A DNA stretch of 64,000 nt from Cohnella sp. SGD-V74 (GCF_003001675.1 NZ_PVYW01000010.1:1-64000); one strand, 5' to 3'. Counted from the first letter of the stretch, positions 15,975-25,112 are shown. The notes: generated by a model not told the origin, from the letters alone. Numbers and translations: made by a program.

Positions 15975-16070
15975 ATATTCGGAAGTTCCTTCTTGAGGCC
16001 GCTGCGAACAAAACAGCCAAAGGAACGAATTTGGCCGCCATAATCGATCGACAAGTAAACAGCATCGCCC

Positions 16071-16114
16071 ATAACGGCCATTGCCGACGATTCCCGTCGG
16101 CAGCGGCTGTTTTT
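16071..16114 (+). terminator. Second terminator-like hairpin, similar to the SLH gene terminator
   Basis: AACGGCCATTGCCGACG folds with CGTCGGCAGCGGCTGTT and ends in TTTTT. It shares CCATTGCCGAC with the terminator at 14554, and ATCGACAAGTAA occurs a short distance before both. It lies 90 bp before the VanZ gene and has no obvious gene of its own to terminate. Confidence 0.65.
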
Positions 16115-16203
16115 ATTGGCGGGAGTTGCAATAGCCCCTGAAAGTAAGGCATAATTTGGAAACGTGAGCCTGAGCGACATTTCTGACAGGGGATAGCTGA
16201 GCG

Positions 16204-17313
16204 ATGCTGGATTTCTACTTGTTTCCGATTTCCTATGCGTTCTATACGTTTCCGATCGCGGCGGCGTTGTTCACTTTGCCGTTTCTGATCGTGCAATATC
16301 GGCGTCATGGTTACATCCATAAGTACAGGGCGCTGATTCTGTATTTGTTTTTGCTGTACCTGATGAACGCCTTCTACTTGATCATTCTTCCGCTGCCGGA
16401 TTCGATTCACAATTCGCCGCCGAAGGCGGAGTCGTACGCGCAGTGGATTCCGTTCCATTTCGTTACGGACATCGTCAGGGAGACCGGGGCGAGATTGGAC
16501 AGCCCGGCGACCTATGTGCGTCTTCTGACGGAGCGGGCCTTTCTCCAGGTCGTTTTTAACGTGCTGTTGACGGTTCCGTTCGGCATGTTCATGCGCCATT
16601 ATTTCCGAACGCGCTGGGCGGCCTGCTTGCTGTGCACGGTGGGATTATCGCTGTTTTTCGAGATTACGCAGGTTACCGGAATTTACGGCATCTATGATTA
16701 TCCGTACCGTCTGTTCGATGTGGACGACTTGATGATGAACGCGGTCGGGGGAATGATCGGCTTCGTATTCGCCGAGTGGCTCGGCAGGTGGCTGCCGCGG
16801 ATCGACAAGCTGGATGAGCGCACCGACCTGTCCACGAGACGCGTTTCGTATACGCAGAGAGCGATTGCTTTCCTGTTCGATTGGGCGATTCTGCTTCCGC
16901 CGTTCGTCTTGCTGTCCGTCGCGCGGGTGCCGTATTCCTATGTTCTGATTGTCGTCGCATATTTTATCGTCGTTCCGTATTGGACCAACGGGTTGACTTT
17001 CGGCAAGTGGCTGGTGCGAATTCGCCTGAAGGGCCAGGGGGAGCGGCTTACTTGGGGGGAGTTGATCGCCAGGTACGGTCTTCTCTACCTGCTGGCAGGC
17101 GGGGCCAACGTCGCGTTCGTGCGGTCCGGCGCGCATTCGGTTTCCCCGATCGTCATGCTTCTGTTCGCGTTGGTTCTGTTCGTGTTCAATATGGCGATTG
17201 CCATTCACTTCTTGCGCTGTCTGTTCAATCGGAGCCGCAGACTCATTCATGAGGAGAAAAGCGGGACTACGCACGTCATTACGGCCAAGAGCGGCCAAGT
17301 TCGTACTAGATGA
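16204..17313 (+). CDS. VanZ-like and RDD-domain integral membrane protein
   Basis: 369 residues. Residues 1-200 are a VanZ-like domain: several hydrophobic helices, PSDSIHN-type external loop, FFEITQVTGIYGIYDYPYRLFDVDDLMMNAVGGMIG, which I cite only in parts (FDVDDLMMNAVGG is the family hallmark). Residues 210-345 are an RDD domain with the early Arg (SYTQRAIAFLFDWAIL) and TNGLTFGKWLVRIRL. VanZ proteins are linked to glycopeptide tolerance, but this two-domain form is common in Firmicutes with no fixed role. The start is chosen after AGGGG upstream. It is a single-gene unit, with a foldback element immediately downstream. Confidence 0.88.
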   Translation: MLDFYLFPISYAFYTFPIAAALFTLPFLIVQYRRHGYIHKYRALILYLFLLYLMNAFYLIILPLPDSIHNSPPKAESYAQWIPFHFVTDIVRETGARLDSPATYVRLLTERAFLQVVFNVLLTVPFGMFMRHYFRTRWAACLLCTVGLSLFFEITQVTGIYGIYDYPYRLFDVDDLMMNAVGGMIGFVFAEWLGRWLPRIDKLDERTDLSTRRVSYTQRAIAFLFDWAILLPPFVLLSVARVPYSYVLIVVAYFIVVPYWTNGLTFGKWLVRIRLKGQGERLTWGELIARYGLLYLLAGGANVAFVRSGAHSVSPIVMLLFALVLFVFNMAIAIHFLRCLFNRSRRLIHEEKSGTTHVITAKSGQVRTR

Positions 17314-17327
17314 TCGGTGAAAAAGAA

Positions 17328-17607
17328 GAGGCTGTTCCATAAGTAAACCGAGTCGTACCGAACGATTATCGATGGATGTAGGGTAATGGGCATCTATCTC
17401 CTTCCGATGCAAGATACCCCACAAAGTGACGTTAAGCTTCGAAGCTTATTCCGATTACTTTGCGGGGGCCCCAAAAGCGTGATCCTGAAATGGGAACGGT
17501 AAACCCGTTAAGCGGTGATTTCAGGAACGTATGAGGCAGTCTCCAGGAGATAGATGCCCTTCTTTTTCATCGATAATCTTGTACACCTTTACTTATGAGA
17601 CAGTCCC
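17328..17607. repeat. 280-bp foldback element (MITE-like or structured RNA)
   Basis: The ends are imperfect inverted repeats of roughly 70 bp. Three blocks occur in the same order when both ends are read inwards: CTGT-n2-CATAAGTAAA, then ATTATCGATG, then GGGCATCTATCTCCT. Two internal hairpins lie between them: CCCCACAAAGT...ACTTTGCGGGG (about 17418-17466) and TCCTGAAAT...ATTTCAGGA (17483-17525) with an inner AACGG/CCGTT. The element therefore folds as a three-way junction on either strand. It has no credible gene and no clear target-site duplication. It fills the gap between the VanZ gene and nirC. Confidence 0.75.
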
Positions 17608-17629
17608 GGTTCATCGAGAGCGAGATCGC

Positions 17630-18457
17630 TCACAGGTTCGCAGCTTTCTTCGGTTGACTTGGGGTATACTCAACAGCTTCGCTTTTTCGCACGGGAGATA
17701 TTCTCCAATACGCCAAGCCTACGAATAGAATACCGCCGACCATATTGCCCAGCGTTACGGGGACCATGTTGTGCAGCCAGCCTGCCACAGTAACCGCTTC
17801 GGGATGCTGCGGCAGGATCAGCGCCACGCTCAGCAAGGTCATATTCGCCACGCTATGCTCGTAGCCGCTGGCAATAAAGGCGAATAAGCACCACCAGATG
17901 GCGAACATTTTAGCGCCTTCGCTTTTCAGCTTGATGCTCATCCAGACGGCAAGACAGACGAGCCAGTTGCAAAGAATGCCGCGAAAAAACAATTCCGAAT
18001 ACGGCGCGGTCATCTTTTTCGCTGCTGCCGTAAACACTAAGTGATCCGCGGGCACGGCATTGAACAGCCCCGAGCCTTTCACCAGCAAAGCGAATAGAAC
18101 CGCCCCCGCCAGGTTGCCGATGAATACGATCAGCCAGTTGTTCAGCGTGTCTTTGACGGAGGTTCTGCCGGCCAGCGTACTGATCGTGAAAATCATGTTG
18201 TTCCCCGTAAACAATTCCGCTCCGGCAATGATGACCAAGGTCAAGGCAATGCCGAAGCTTGCCCCCATGACTAACGGCTGAAAGGGCGATCCGGATTGGG
18301 CGAGGGGGGCTCCTAACGTAAAGATGAGAATAATTCCGAAGCCAACGTAAGCCCCTGCCAGCATCGTCGCAATAAAATAGCCGAGCTTCTCTCGCTTCAT
18401 ATAATTCGCTTTGGCGACGCCGGCTTCCACAATCGCTTCCACATTTTGTTTGAACAT
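17630..18457 (-). CDS. nirC: Formate/nitrite transporter family protein, nitrite channel NirC
   Basis: 275 residues with six hydrophobic helices. The FNT signatures are visible: GAYVGFGIILIF near 35-47, AELFTGNNM near 104-112, and GNLAGAVLFALL followed by a second loop and CNWLVCLAVWM. This family forms pentameric anion channels for formate, nitrite or hydrosulfide. It is the last gene of nirB-nirD-nirC, 41 bp after nirD, so the substrate is most likely nitrite entering for NirBD. The ribosome binding site GGGAGG is visible upstream of the ATG at 18457. Confidence 0.93.
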   Translation of the reverse strand: MFKQNVEAIVEAGVAKANYMKREKLGYFIATMLAGAYVGFGIILIFTLGAPLAQSGSPFQPLVMGASFGIALTLVIIAGAELFTGNNMIFTISTLAGRTSVKDTLNNWLIVFIGNLAGAVLFALLVKGSGLFNAVPADHLVFTAAAKKMTAPYSELFFRGILCNWLVCLAVWMSIKLKSEGAKMFAIWWCLFAFIASGYEHSVANMTLLSVALILPQHPEAVTVAGWLHNMVPVTLGNMVGGILFVGLAYWRISPVRKSEAVEYTPSQPKKAANL

Positions 18458-18498
18458 CTCTATCTCCCTCCCGCGGGAAGACGCATCTCTTATTTGGC

Positions 18499-18822
18499 TT
18501 ATACCAGCACGTAAACTTTGTTTTCTTCAACAAGGGTGTCGTACGTGGGCACGCAGCCATCGTCCGGTTCTTGAACTTTGCCGTCGATCAAAGACACTTT
18601 GTACTCGTGCAGCGGGCAGAAGACGTATTCGCCGGCTACGATGCCTTCGGCAAGCGGCCCTTGCTTGTGCGGGCAAACTCCGCCAATTGCTTTAACCCGA
18701 TCGTCAGATAAGCGGAACACGGCGATTTTACGGCCTTCGACGACCACCTCGCGTCCGATGCGAGGCGGCAGTTCATCGAAGCATGCGACATACACCTTTT
18801 GTTTGATTTGAGTCGTTCCCAT
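18499..18822 (-). CDS. nirD: Nitrite reductase small subunit NirD (Rieske-type)
   Basis: 107 residues, normal for the family. The Rieske [2Fe-2S] ligands are present: GGVCPHKQGPL (Cys-Pro-His) and EYVFCPLHEYKVSL (Cys-Pro-Leu-His). It supports electron transfer in the assimilatory or detoxifying NADH-nitrite reductase. The start lies two bases after the nirB stop, so the two are translationally coupled. Confidence 0.96.
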   Translation of the reverse strand: MGTTQIKQKVYVACFDELPPRIGREVVVEGRKIAVFRLSDDRVKAIGGVCPHKQGPLAEGIVAGEYVFCPLHEYKVSLIDGKVQEPDDGCVPTYDTLVEENKVYVLV

Positions 18823-18824
18823 CC

Positions 18825-21230
18825 TTATCCTCTCCCTACTGTATAAAGCTCTTTTTCTTTATTCTCATTGTTGCGAACCTCGGTCCAAGGGTCTTTGCGT
18901 TTGCCGGCTACCGCTGCATCCAGCTCCGCCAGCAAAGCTCTGCTCTGCTCCGGATCGAGCAGCACCGATTTGACATGCTCGAAGCCAAGGCGCTCAAGCC
19001 AAGGGGCCGTGCGTTCGGCATAGTTGCCTGTCTTGCGGTAGTATTGCAGCATGGCGCCGCACAGGTCGATGACCTCCTGCTCCGTTTCGACCGTCGTCAG
19101 CAATTGCGCTTCCTTCACTTCCGTTCCGCCGTTCCCGCCGATGTAAATCTGGAAGCCGTTTTCCACGCCGATAACTCCGAAGTCTTTCACGCCGCTTTCC
19201 ACGCAGCTGCGGGGACAAGCCGATACGCCCATTTTGAATTTGTGCGGGGTATCGATATATTCGTAGCGCTCCTCCAGCTTAATGCCGAGCCCCATCGAAT
19301 CCTGCGTGCCGAAGCGGCAGAAGTTGGCGCCCACGCAGGTTTTGACGGAGCGAACGGCTTTGGCATAGGCCGAAGCGGAAGTCATATCGAGCTCTTCCCA
19401 AATGTGCGGAAGATCCTCTTTGTTCACGCCGTACAAGCCGATGCGCTGACTTCCCGTGACTTTGACAAGCGGCACATTGTACTTTTCCGCGACTTGGGCG
19501 ATTTTCAGCAGCTGCTGCGGCGTCGTTTGGCCTCCTCTCATGCGAGGAATGACCGAGAAGCTGCCGTTCTTCTGAATGTTGCCGTGCATGCGTTCGTTGA
19601 CGAAGCGCGACTCTTTCTCATCCTGATGCTCGTTCGGGAAGGTCACATTCAGGTAGAAATTGATCGCCGGGCGGCATTTCGAACAGCCCTCGGCATTGCG
19701 GAAGCCCAGCTCCCGGAATACGTCCTTCGATGTTGTCAGACCCTTCTCGTGAATTTGCAGCACGATGTCGTCCCTGGTCAGGTCGGTACAGCCGCAAATG
19801 CCCGTTGGCGCAAGCGTCACTTTGTCGCCCAGGACGTGAGTGAGCAGTTCGCCGATCATCGGCTTGCATTTGCCGCAGGAGTTGCCGGCTTTGGTGCAGC
19901 GGACAACATCGGCGACGGAGGTCAATTGCTGCGTATGGATCGCATTAACGATCGTTCCCTTCGTGATGCCGTTGCAGCCGCATACCGTATCGGCATCGTC
20001 CCACTGCGCTACGCTTTCGCTTGCCTCATCGTCGGCCGACGCCAGCAGCGTGACCGGATTCAAAGCGCTAATATCGGTCTCGTTCCGCAGCATTTTGTAA
20101 TAGCGGTTTTCTTCGGACGTATCGCCGTACAGCACGATGCCGACAATATGACGATCTCGGATGAACAGCTTTTTGTAGCTGTTGTTCAAACCGTTATAAG
20201 CTTCAATGCCTTTCAAGTCGTCGCTCTCACGGATAATGCCCGCCGAGAACAGGTCGCAGCCGGACACTTTCAGCGAAGTAGATACCGTGCTGCCTTTATA
20301 GCCTTCCGTTGGGCGGTTGGTGAGCAGATCGGCCAGCGCTTTCCCTTGTTCGTACAGCGGAGCGACCAGACCGTAAACCATCTTGTTATGCTGGGCGCAT
20401 TCCCCTACGGCATACACGTCAGCTGCGCTCGTGGCCATGAAATCGTCAACGACGATTCCGCGTTCGACATGCAGCCCCGCATCCTTGGCCAGCCCGGTTA
20501 CCGGCCGAATGCCGACGGCCATAATGACCAGATCCGCTTCCAAGGTGCTGCCGTCGCTGAATTTGAGGCCTTCCGCTCTGTCCGTCCCAAGAATCCGCGT
20601 CGTTTTTTTCTCCATCAGAAATCGAATGCCTTGCTTTTCCAAATCCTTCTTCAGCAAATTTCCGGCAGGCTCGTTCAACTGCGTCTCCATCAGCCATTTC
20701 TCCAGATGGACGACCGTGACATCCATGCCCTGATCGATCAAGCCTTTGGCAGCTTCAAGTCCCAACAGGCCGCCGCCGATGACCGCAGCCCGCTTGTACC
20801 GCTTGGCCTGCTCGATCATTTGCAGCGTGTCGTCGATAGTGCGGAAGCCCAGCACGCCTTCCAGCTCCGCGCCCTCTATGGGCAGGATAAAGGATCTTGA
20901 CCCTGTCGCGATAATACATTTGTCATAGCGGACGCGTTGACCGCCGGCCGTCAAGACTTGCTTGGCTTGCGGGTCCAATCGGATCGCCGGATCGTGATGA
21001 ATGAGCGTAATGCCGTTATCCTCGTACCATTGCAGGGGATTCGTAATAATCTCATCCACCGTCATCTTTTTTTGCAATACGTTCGAGAGCATGATGCGAT
21101 TGTAATTCGTATACGGCTCTTCGCCGATAATCGTAATCTCGTATTGATGGGGGGACCGCTCCAACATTTCTTCAATGGTTCTCACGCCGGCCATGCCGTT
21201 GCCGATCAGCAGCAGTTTCTCTCTAGTCAT
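18825..21230 (-). CDS. nirB: NAD(P)H-dependent nitrite reductase large subunit NirB
   Basis: 801 residues. An FAD/NAD(P)H oxidoreductase domain (1-310, LLLIGNGMAGVRTIEEML and AAVIGGGLLGLEAAKGL) is followed by two BFD-like [2Fe-2S] regions (CGCNGITKGTIV...GNSCGKCKP near 415-465, and CGCTDLTRDDIV...EGCSKCRP near 480-525). The C-terminal nitrite/sulfite reductase half binds siroheme and a [4Fe-4S] cluster through TCVGANFC and ACPRSC. It reduces nitrite to ammonium with NirD. AGGAGG precedes the ATG at 21230. Two near-identical palindromes lie just upstream. Confidence 0.97.
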   Translation of the reverse strand: MTREKLLLIGNGMAGVRTIEEMLERSPHQYEITIIGEEPYTNYNRIMLSNVLQKKMTVDEIITNPLQWYEDNGITLIHHDPAIRLDPQAKQVLTAGGQRVRYDKCIIATGSRSFILPIEGAELEGVLGFRTIDDTLQMIEQAKRYKRAAVIGGGLLGLEAAKGLIDQGMDVTVVHLEKWLMETQLNEPAGNLLKKDLEKQGIRFLMEKKTTRILGTDRAEGLKFSDGSTLEADLVIMAVGIRPVTGLAKDAGLHVERGIVVDDFMATSAADVYAVGECAQHNKMVYGLVAPLYEQGKALADLLTNRPTEGYKGSTVSTSLKVSGCDLFSAGIIRESDDLKGIEAYNGLNNSYKKLFIRDRHIVGIVLYGDTSEENRYYKMLRNETDISALNPVTLLASADDEASESVAQWDDADTVCGCNGITKGTIVNAIHTQQLTSVADVVRCTKAGNSCGKCKPMIGELLTHVLGDKVTLAPTGICGCTDLTRDDIVLQIHEKGLTTSKDVFRELGFRNAEGCSKCRPAINFYLNVTFPNEHQDEKESRFVNERMHGNIQKNGSFSVIPRMRGGQTTPQQLLKIAQVAEKYNVPLVKVTGSQRIGLYGVNKEDLPHIWEELDMTSASAYAKAVRSVKTCVGANFCRFGTQDSMGLGIKLEERYEYIDTPHKFKMGVSACPRSCVESGVKDFGVIGVENGFQIYIGGNGGTEVKEAQLLTTVETEQEVIDLCGAMLQYYRKTGNYAERTAPWLERLGFEHVKSVLLDPEQSRALLAELDAAVAGKRKDPWTEVRNNENKEKELYTVGRG

Positions 21231-21244
21231 AGCGCTCCTCCTGT

Positions 21245-21283
21245 TGTGAAAATTTTCACTTATATATTGTGAATGTTTTCACT
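21245..21283 (-). promoter_or_regulatory. Tandem palindromes at the nir promoter (Rex- or Fnr-type)
   Basis: TGTGAAAATTTTCACT (21245-21260) and TGTGAATGTTTTCACT (21268-21283) are 23 bp apart, with TATATA between them as a likely -10 for the nir operon. Including the preceding T both match TTGTGAA-n4-TTCAC, close to the Rex consensus. They also fit TGTGA-n6-TCACT of Fnr/Crp boxes. Flanking the -10 suits a repressor better than a -41.5 activator. Confidence 0.7.
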
Positions 21284-21435
21284 TTCCATGCCATCATCGT
21301 ATCATGAAATCGGGATTTCGTGTATCAGGGAATTCCCTGATCATTTTTGTCGGTAATCCCGCAGATATGCGTGCGTTGGATCGTAGTGGCTTTATTTCGC
21401 GGGGGTTCTGAAGGGGATGCACGGTTCATAACGCC

Positions 21436-21470
21436 GCCTGTCCGGCCGCGAGAAGAGCGGCCGGACAGGC
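21436..21470 (-). terminator. Strong hairpin after the LplABC-type operon
   Basis: GCCTGTCCGGCCGC (21436-21449) and GCGGCCGGACAGGC (21457-21470) form a perfect 14-bp stem with a 7-nt loop, 8 bp past the stop of the permease gene. There is no T-run on the minus strand, so it may protect or pause rather than terminate cleanly. Confidence 0.6.
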
Positions 21471-21478
21471 GGGCAAGC

Positions 21479-22354
21479 TTATTCCTTCACCGACCCCATC
21501 ACGATGCCGTGGATGAAGAAGCGCTGAAGAAACGGGTAGACGACAAGAATCGGAAGCGAAGCCAGAATGATCTGCGCCGAGATCGCGGAACGGTTCGTCA
21601 GCGAGGCCATGACGGAATTCTGGTCGGCGTTCACAAGGTTGCGGGAAGCGAGCACGACGTGCAGATACGTCTGCAGCGGATAGTTCGACGTCTGGTTCAT
21701 GTAGATCAGCCCGTCGAACCAGGAGTTCCAGTGGCCGACCACGCTGAACAGCGTGACGGTCGCGATGACCGGAAGCGACAGAGGAACGTAGATCCGCGTC
21801 ATGATCGCCCATTGCGACGCTCCGTCGACGAGACAGGCTTCCTCCAACTCCTTGGGGAGCTGGCGCATGAAGTTGATCATCAGAATGACGTTAAATACCG
21901 GAACGGCTCCCGGCAAGACGAGCGCCCAAATCGTATCGATGAGGTTCAGTTCGTTGATAACCATGTAGGCCGGGATGAGTCCGCCGCTGAACAGCATCGT
22001 GAAGACGAGCGCCCAGATGTAGAAGTTGCGGCTTCGGAAATAACTGCTTTCCTTGGACAGCGGGTAAGCCATCATGACGGTCAGCATAAAATTGATCAAG
22101 CCGCCCAGCAGTACCCGCGTCATCGACACGCCGAACGCGTCCCAAAATTTATCCAACCGTAAAATGTTGGCGTAGGCGGTAAAGTTGAACTCGATCGGGA
22201 GCAGTCCGACGACATATTGGTTGGCCGGTCCTTCCCCGCTCAGGGAGACCATGGCGATATGCCAGATCGGGACGAGACAGAGCAGGGAGACGGCGGCCAG
22301 CAAGACGTAGTTCAAGAGGTCGAAAGCCTGGAAGCGTTGCAGGCGTATTCTCAT
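21479..22354 (-). CDS. ABC transporter permease, LplC/YtcP type (CUT1)
   Basis: 291 residues with six membrane helices and the EAA-type cytoplasmic loop ELEEACLVDGASQWAIMTRI, where this permease class contacts its ATPase. The C-terminus IHGIVMGSVKE is typical of LplC-like subunits. Its start is 18 bp after the lplB-like stop. No ATPase is encoded nearby; such importers generally share an MsmX-type ATPase encoded elsewhere. The substrate is unknown, but see the shared promoter block at 25113. Confidence 0.93.
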   Translation of the reverse strand: MRIRLQRFQAFDLLNYVLLAAVSLLCLVPIWHIAMVSLSGEGPANQYVVGLLPIEFNFTAYANILRLDKFWDAFGVSMTRVLLGGLINFMLTVMMAYPLSKESSYFRSRNFYIWALVFTMLFSGGLIPAYMVINELNLIDTIWALVLPGAVPVFNVILMINFMRQLPKELEEACLVDGASQWAIMTRIYVPLSLPVIATVTLFSVVGHWNSWFDGLIYMNQTSNYPLQTYLHVVLASRNLVNADQNSVMASLTNRSAISAQIILASLPILVVYPFLQRFFIHGIVMGSVKE

Positions 22355-22372
22355 ATAGCGTCGCTCCGTCCT

Positions 22373-23269
22373 TTAGAAAATGCGGTAATTCGCGTAGCGG
22401 TAAGCCAGTCGATACGAGGTCACGATCAGCGCGAAGCCGATCAGCGACTTCATCAGTCCGATGGCGGTGGCCAGCCCGTACTGCGCCTGGATAAGGCCCA
22501 TGCGGTAAATGTAAGTGTCGATAATGTCCGCGGTGCCGATGACCATCGGATTGTACAGATTGAAGATCTGGTCGAAGCCGGCGTTGAGCACGTTGCCGAG
22601 GCTTAGGGTGGACATCAGCACGACGACGGGCAGAATGCCAGGCAGCGTAATATAGACGATCCGCTGCCAACGGCTGGCTCCGTCTATCGAGGCTGCCTCG
22701 TACAGAGCGGGACTGATTCCCGTCAGCGCGGCCAGATAGACGATCGTCGAGAAGCCGAATTCCTTCCAGACGTCGGTCCCGATCAGCATGACCCGAAACC
22801 ACGCTTCGTCTCCGAAGAAGAAGATCGGCTCGATGCCGAGCGAAGCGAGAATTTGATTAAACACGCCTCCGTTGATGGAGAGAACGTCGATCAGAATGCC
22901 GCCCAGGATAACCCAGGACATAAAGTGGGGCAAATACACGAGGCTTTGCACCGTACGCTTGAACCACATGATTCTGGCCTCGTTGAGCAGCAGAGCGAAC
23001 GCGATCGGAACGATCAGCCCGGCGACGATTTTCATCAGCGAGATCTCGACCGTGTTGCGAATGGTCTGCATCGTGTCCGGAAGCTCGAACAGGAAGCGGA
23101 CATGCTCCAGGCCGACCCATTCGGACTTGAAGAAGCCTTGCATCGGATTGAATTCCTGAAAGGCGATTACAATGCCGATCATCGGCAAATAGGCGAACAA
23201 AAGCAGGATCAGCATGCCCGGCGCCAGCAGCAGATGGAAGAACGTCCGGTCTTTTCTCGTTATCTTCAT
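22373..23269 (-). CDS. ABC transporter permease, LplB/YteP type (CUT1)
   Basis: 298 residues with six hydrophobic segments. The LplB-type opening has a basic N-terminus and FHLLLAPGMLILLLFAYLP, then AFQEFNP and the loop YEAASIDGASRWQRIVYI, which is the EAA motif. It pairs with the LplC-type permease downstream. The gap to the solute-binding lipoprotein gene upstream is 70 bp and holds no strong promoter, so one operon is likely. Confidence 0.93.
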   Translation of the reverse strand: MKITRKDRTFFHLLLAPGMLILLLFAYLPMIGIVIAFQEFNPMQGFFKSEWVGLEHVRFLFELPDTMQTIRNTVEISLMKIVAGLIVPIAFALLLNEARIMWFKRTVQSLVYLPHFMSWVILGGILIDVLSINGGVFNQILASLGIEPIFFFGDEAWFRVMLIGTDVWKEFGFSTIVYLAALTGISPALYEAASIDGASRWQRIVYITLPGILPVVVLMSTLSLGNVLNAGFDQIFNLYNPMVIGTADIIDTYIYRMGLIQAQYGLATAIGLMKSLIGFALIVTSYRLAYRYANYRIF

Positions 23270-23339
23270 GATTCCATACCTCCGCTAGAGAGGCGCGGAA
23301 CTTGGCCTTGTGAGGCGAAGCTCCGCGCTTTGACCCTTT

Positions 23340-25025
23340 TTACTTGGACGACGCCCAGGCGTTGACTTCCTCCGTGATGTCCTCTCCGCCGAGTTGATTC
23401 CACTGCTTGACGAACTTGTCGAACTCGTCGACTCCGGCGTTGCCCATAATGATCTTGGTGAACGTCTCGGACTCGATTTTGTTCAGGTTGGCAAGCCGTT
23501 TGACCATCGTATCGGTCGGTGCGCCGAGGAACGATTGATGAACGTAGTTTTCTCCATACTGCTCCAACACCGCTTCCGATTCGGACAAATATTTCATGAA
23601 CGCCCAGCCGTTCGGCTCGTTGTTCTTGTAGGCGTCCCACTTCCATTGTCCATCGGGGTGGGTAACGAGCGATCCGTCATCCTTCTCCATGGCCGCTTTG
23701 AACTGCTTGCCGATGACCATGTTTTTGCCCGGATCGTCGAAGAAGTAAGGCTTGGCATATTGGTGAATTTCCTTGCCCTTGTATTTCTCGCTGCCCTGGA
23801 TCTCCTTGTAAAACAGATCGTTGTATTTGCCGCCCTCGATCCACATTTCCGCCCACAGGTTCATCGACTTGATCAGCGCTTCGGGATGCTCCATATCCTT
23901 GCGCGCGACCATCCACGTGAAGACGTTCGTCTGCCGCTTCGGCACGACGGTTCCGTCCGCACCGACCGGAATCGGATAGGCTTTCCAATCGGAATCCGGC
24001 GTGTGCGTCAACGTCGTCGACAGCGGATACAGCGGCTGCCAGAACGCTCCGAAGTAGATGCCGCCCTTGCCTGCGCCGATGTCGTCGGCCGTCTTGCCCC
24101 AGTCCTTCGCTCCGAATTCGGGATCGATCGCCTTCGCTTTGTACAGCTCCTGCAGCTTGGCCAGCGCATCCTTCATTTCCGGCTGAACGCTGCCGTAGAC
24201 CAGCTTGCCTTCGCTGTCTTTGACCCAAATTCCCTTGTAAGCCCGGAAGGCGGCGGATATGCCGTCGAAGCCCATGCCGAGCGCGTTGTCCAGCGCAATG
24301 CCGTAAGTGTCCGGCTTGCCGTTGCCGTCCGGGTCCTGCTGCGCGAAGGCGGTGGCGACGTTCACCAGCTCGTCGATCGTCTTCGGCGCCTGAAGGCTCA
24401 GCTTATCCAGCCAGTCTTGGCGGACGTACATGATGGACACGTTCTCGTAATAGTCGACCGGAACGGGCATGCCGTAGATTTTGCCGTTCAGGCTGGCGGC
24501 CTCGAAGCCTTCTCCGCTGCCGTATTCCATCGCTTGGCGAAGCAGCGGGGACGCGTACTTCTCGTAAACCTCTGTCAGGTCGGCCAGTTGTTCCTGCTTG
24601 ATCATGCGGTGCAACTGGTTGAGATCGACCTTGGAGATGTCGGGAAGATTGTTCGTGTTGATGGACAGGTTCATTTTCTCCACGGTTTGGGAAGCGTCGG
24701 ACACCCATTTGTTCACGAATTGAATGCCGAGGATATCCTTGTAGGTGCGAGTCATGATGTTGTCGTTGATGCTCTCTCCGTCCGCGAACAGGACGTTCGT
24801 TCCCGTCGAGCTGACGACCGATACTTCGATCGGAGGATCGAATTTGCCGAACGGGTCCTCGCCTGCCTGCTGCGATTGCTCCGCGCTTGGGGAAGCGCTT
24901 CCGGTTTGCGCCGGCGCGGATGGCTCCGCGGAGGGACTGTTTTCCTTTTGCGAACAAGCGGTAGAGAATACGAGAAGGAATGCCAGCAATGCCGTTGCCG
25001 TTCCGCGAATTTTTTGTCCTTTCAT
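23340..25025 (-). CDS. Extracellular solute-binding lipoprotein, LplA type
   Basis: 561 residues from ATG 25025, with GGAGG seven nt upstream; the frame stays open for 200 codons further but lacks a start signal. The lipobox is FSTACS, with Cys about residue 24, followed by a Ser/Pro/Glu-rich tether. The mature part is a large cluster-type solute-binding protein, with DPDGNGKPDTYGIAL, the recurring calcium-binding-like loop of LplA proteins. It is the first gene of the importer operon, directly behind the promoter block shared with the ribokinase operon. Confidence 0.93.
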   Translation of the reverse strand: MKGQKIRGTATALLAFLLVFSTACSQKENSPSAEPSAPAQTGSASPSAEQSQQAGEDPFGKFDPPIEVSVVSSTGTNVLFADGESINDNIMTRTYKDILGIQFVNKWVSDASQTVEKMNLSINTNNLPDISKVDLNQLHRMIKQEQLADLTEVYEKYASPLLRQAMEYGSGEGFEAASLNGKIYGMPVPVDYYENVSIMYVRQDWLDKLSLQAPKTIDELVNVATAFAQQDPDGNGKPDTYGIALDNALGMGFDGISAAFRAYKGIWVKDSEGKLVYGSVQPEMKDALAKLQELYKAKAIDPEFGAKDWGKTADDIGAGKGGIYFGAFWQPLYPLSTTLTHTPDSDWKAYPIPVGADGTVVPKRQTNVFTWMVARKDMEHPEALIKSMNLWAEMWIEGGKYNDLFYKEIQGSEKYKGKEIHQYAKPYFFDDPGKNMVIGKQFKAAMEKDDGSLVTHPDGQWKWDAYKNNEPNGWAFMKYLSESEAVLEQYGENYVHQSFLGAPTDTMVKRLANLNKIESETFTKIIMGNAGVDEFDKFVKQWNQLGGEDITEEVNAWASSK

Positions 25026-25112
25026 ACCGTTACCTCCATCATGTTTTTTGGTCTGGCTGCGACCCCGTCTAACGAAAGATGACCGTAAACACATCGACGT
25101 GTTTATGGTCAT

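Noticed and set aside
18975..20900. Plus-strand open frame of 641 codons opposite nirB
   Set aside because: Antisense shadow of a complete, motif-rich nirB gene.
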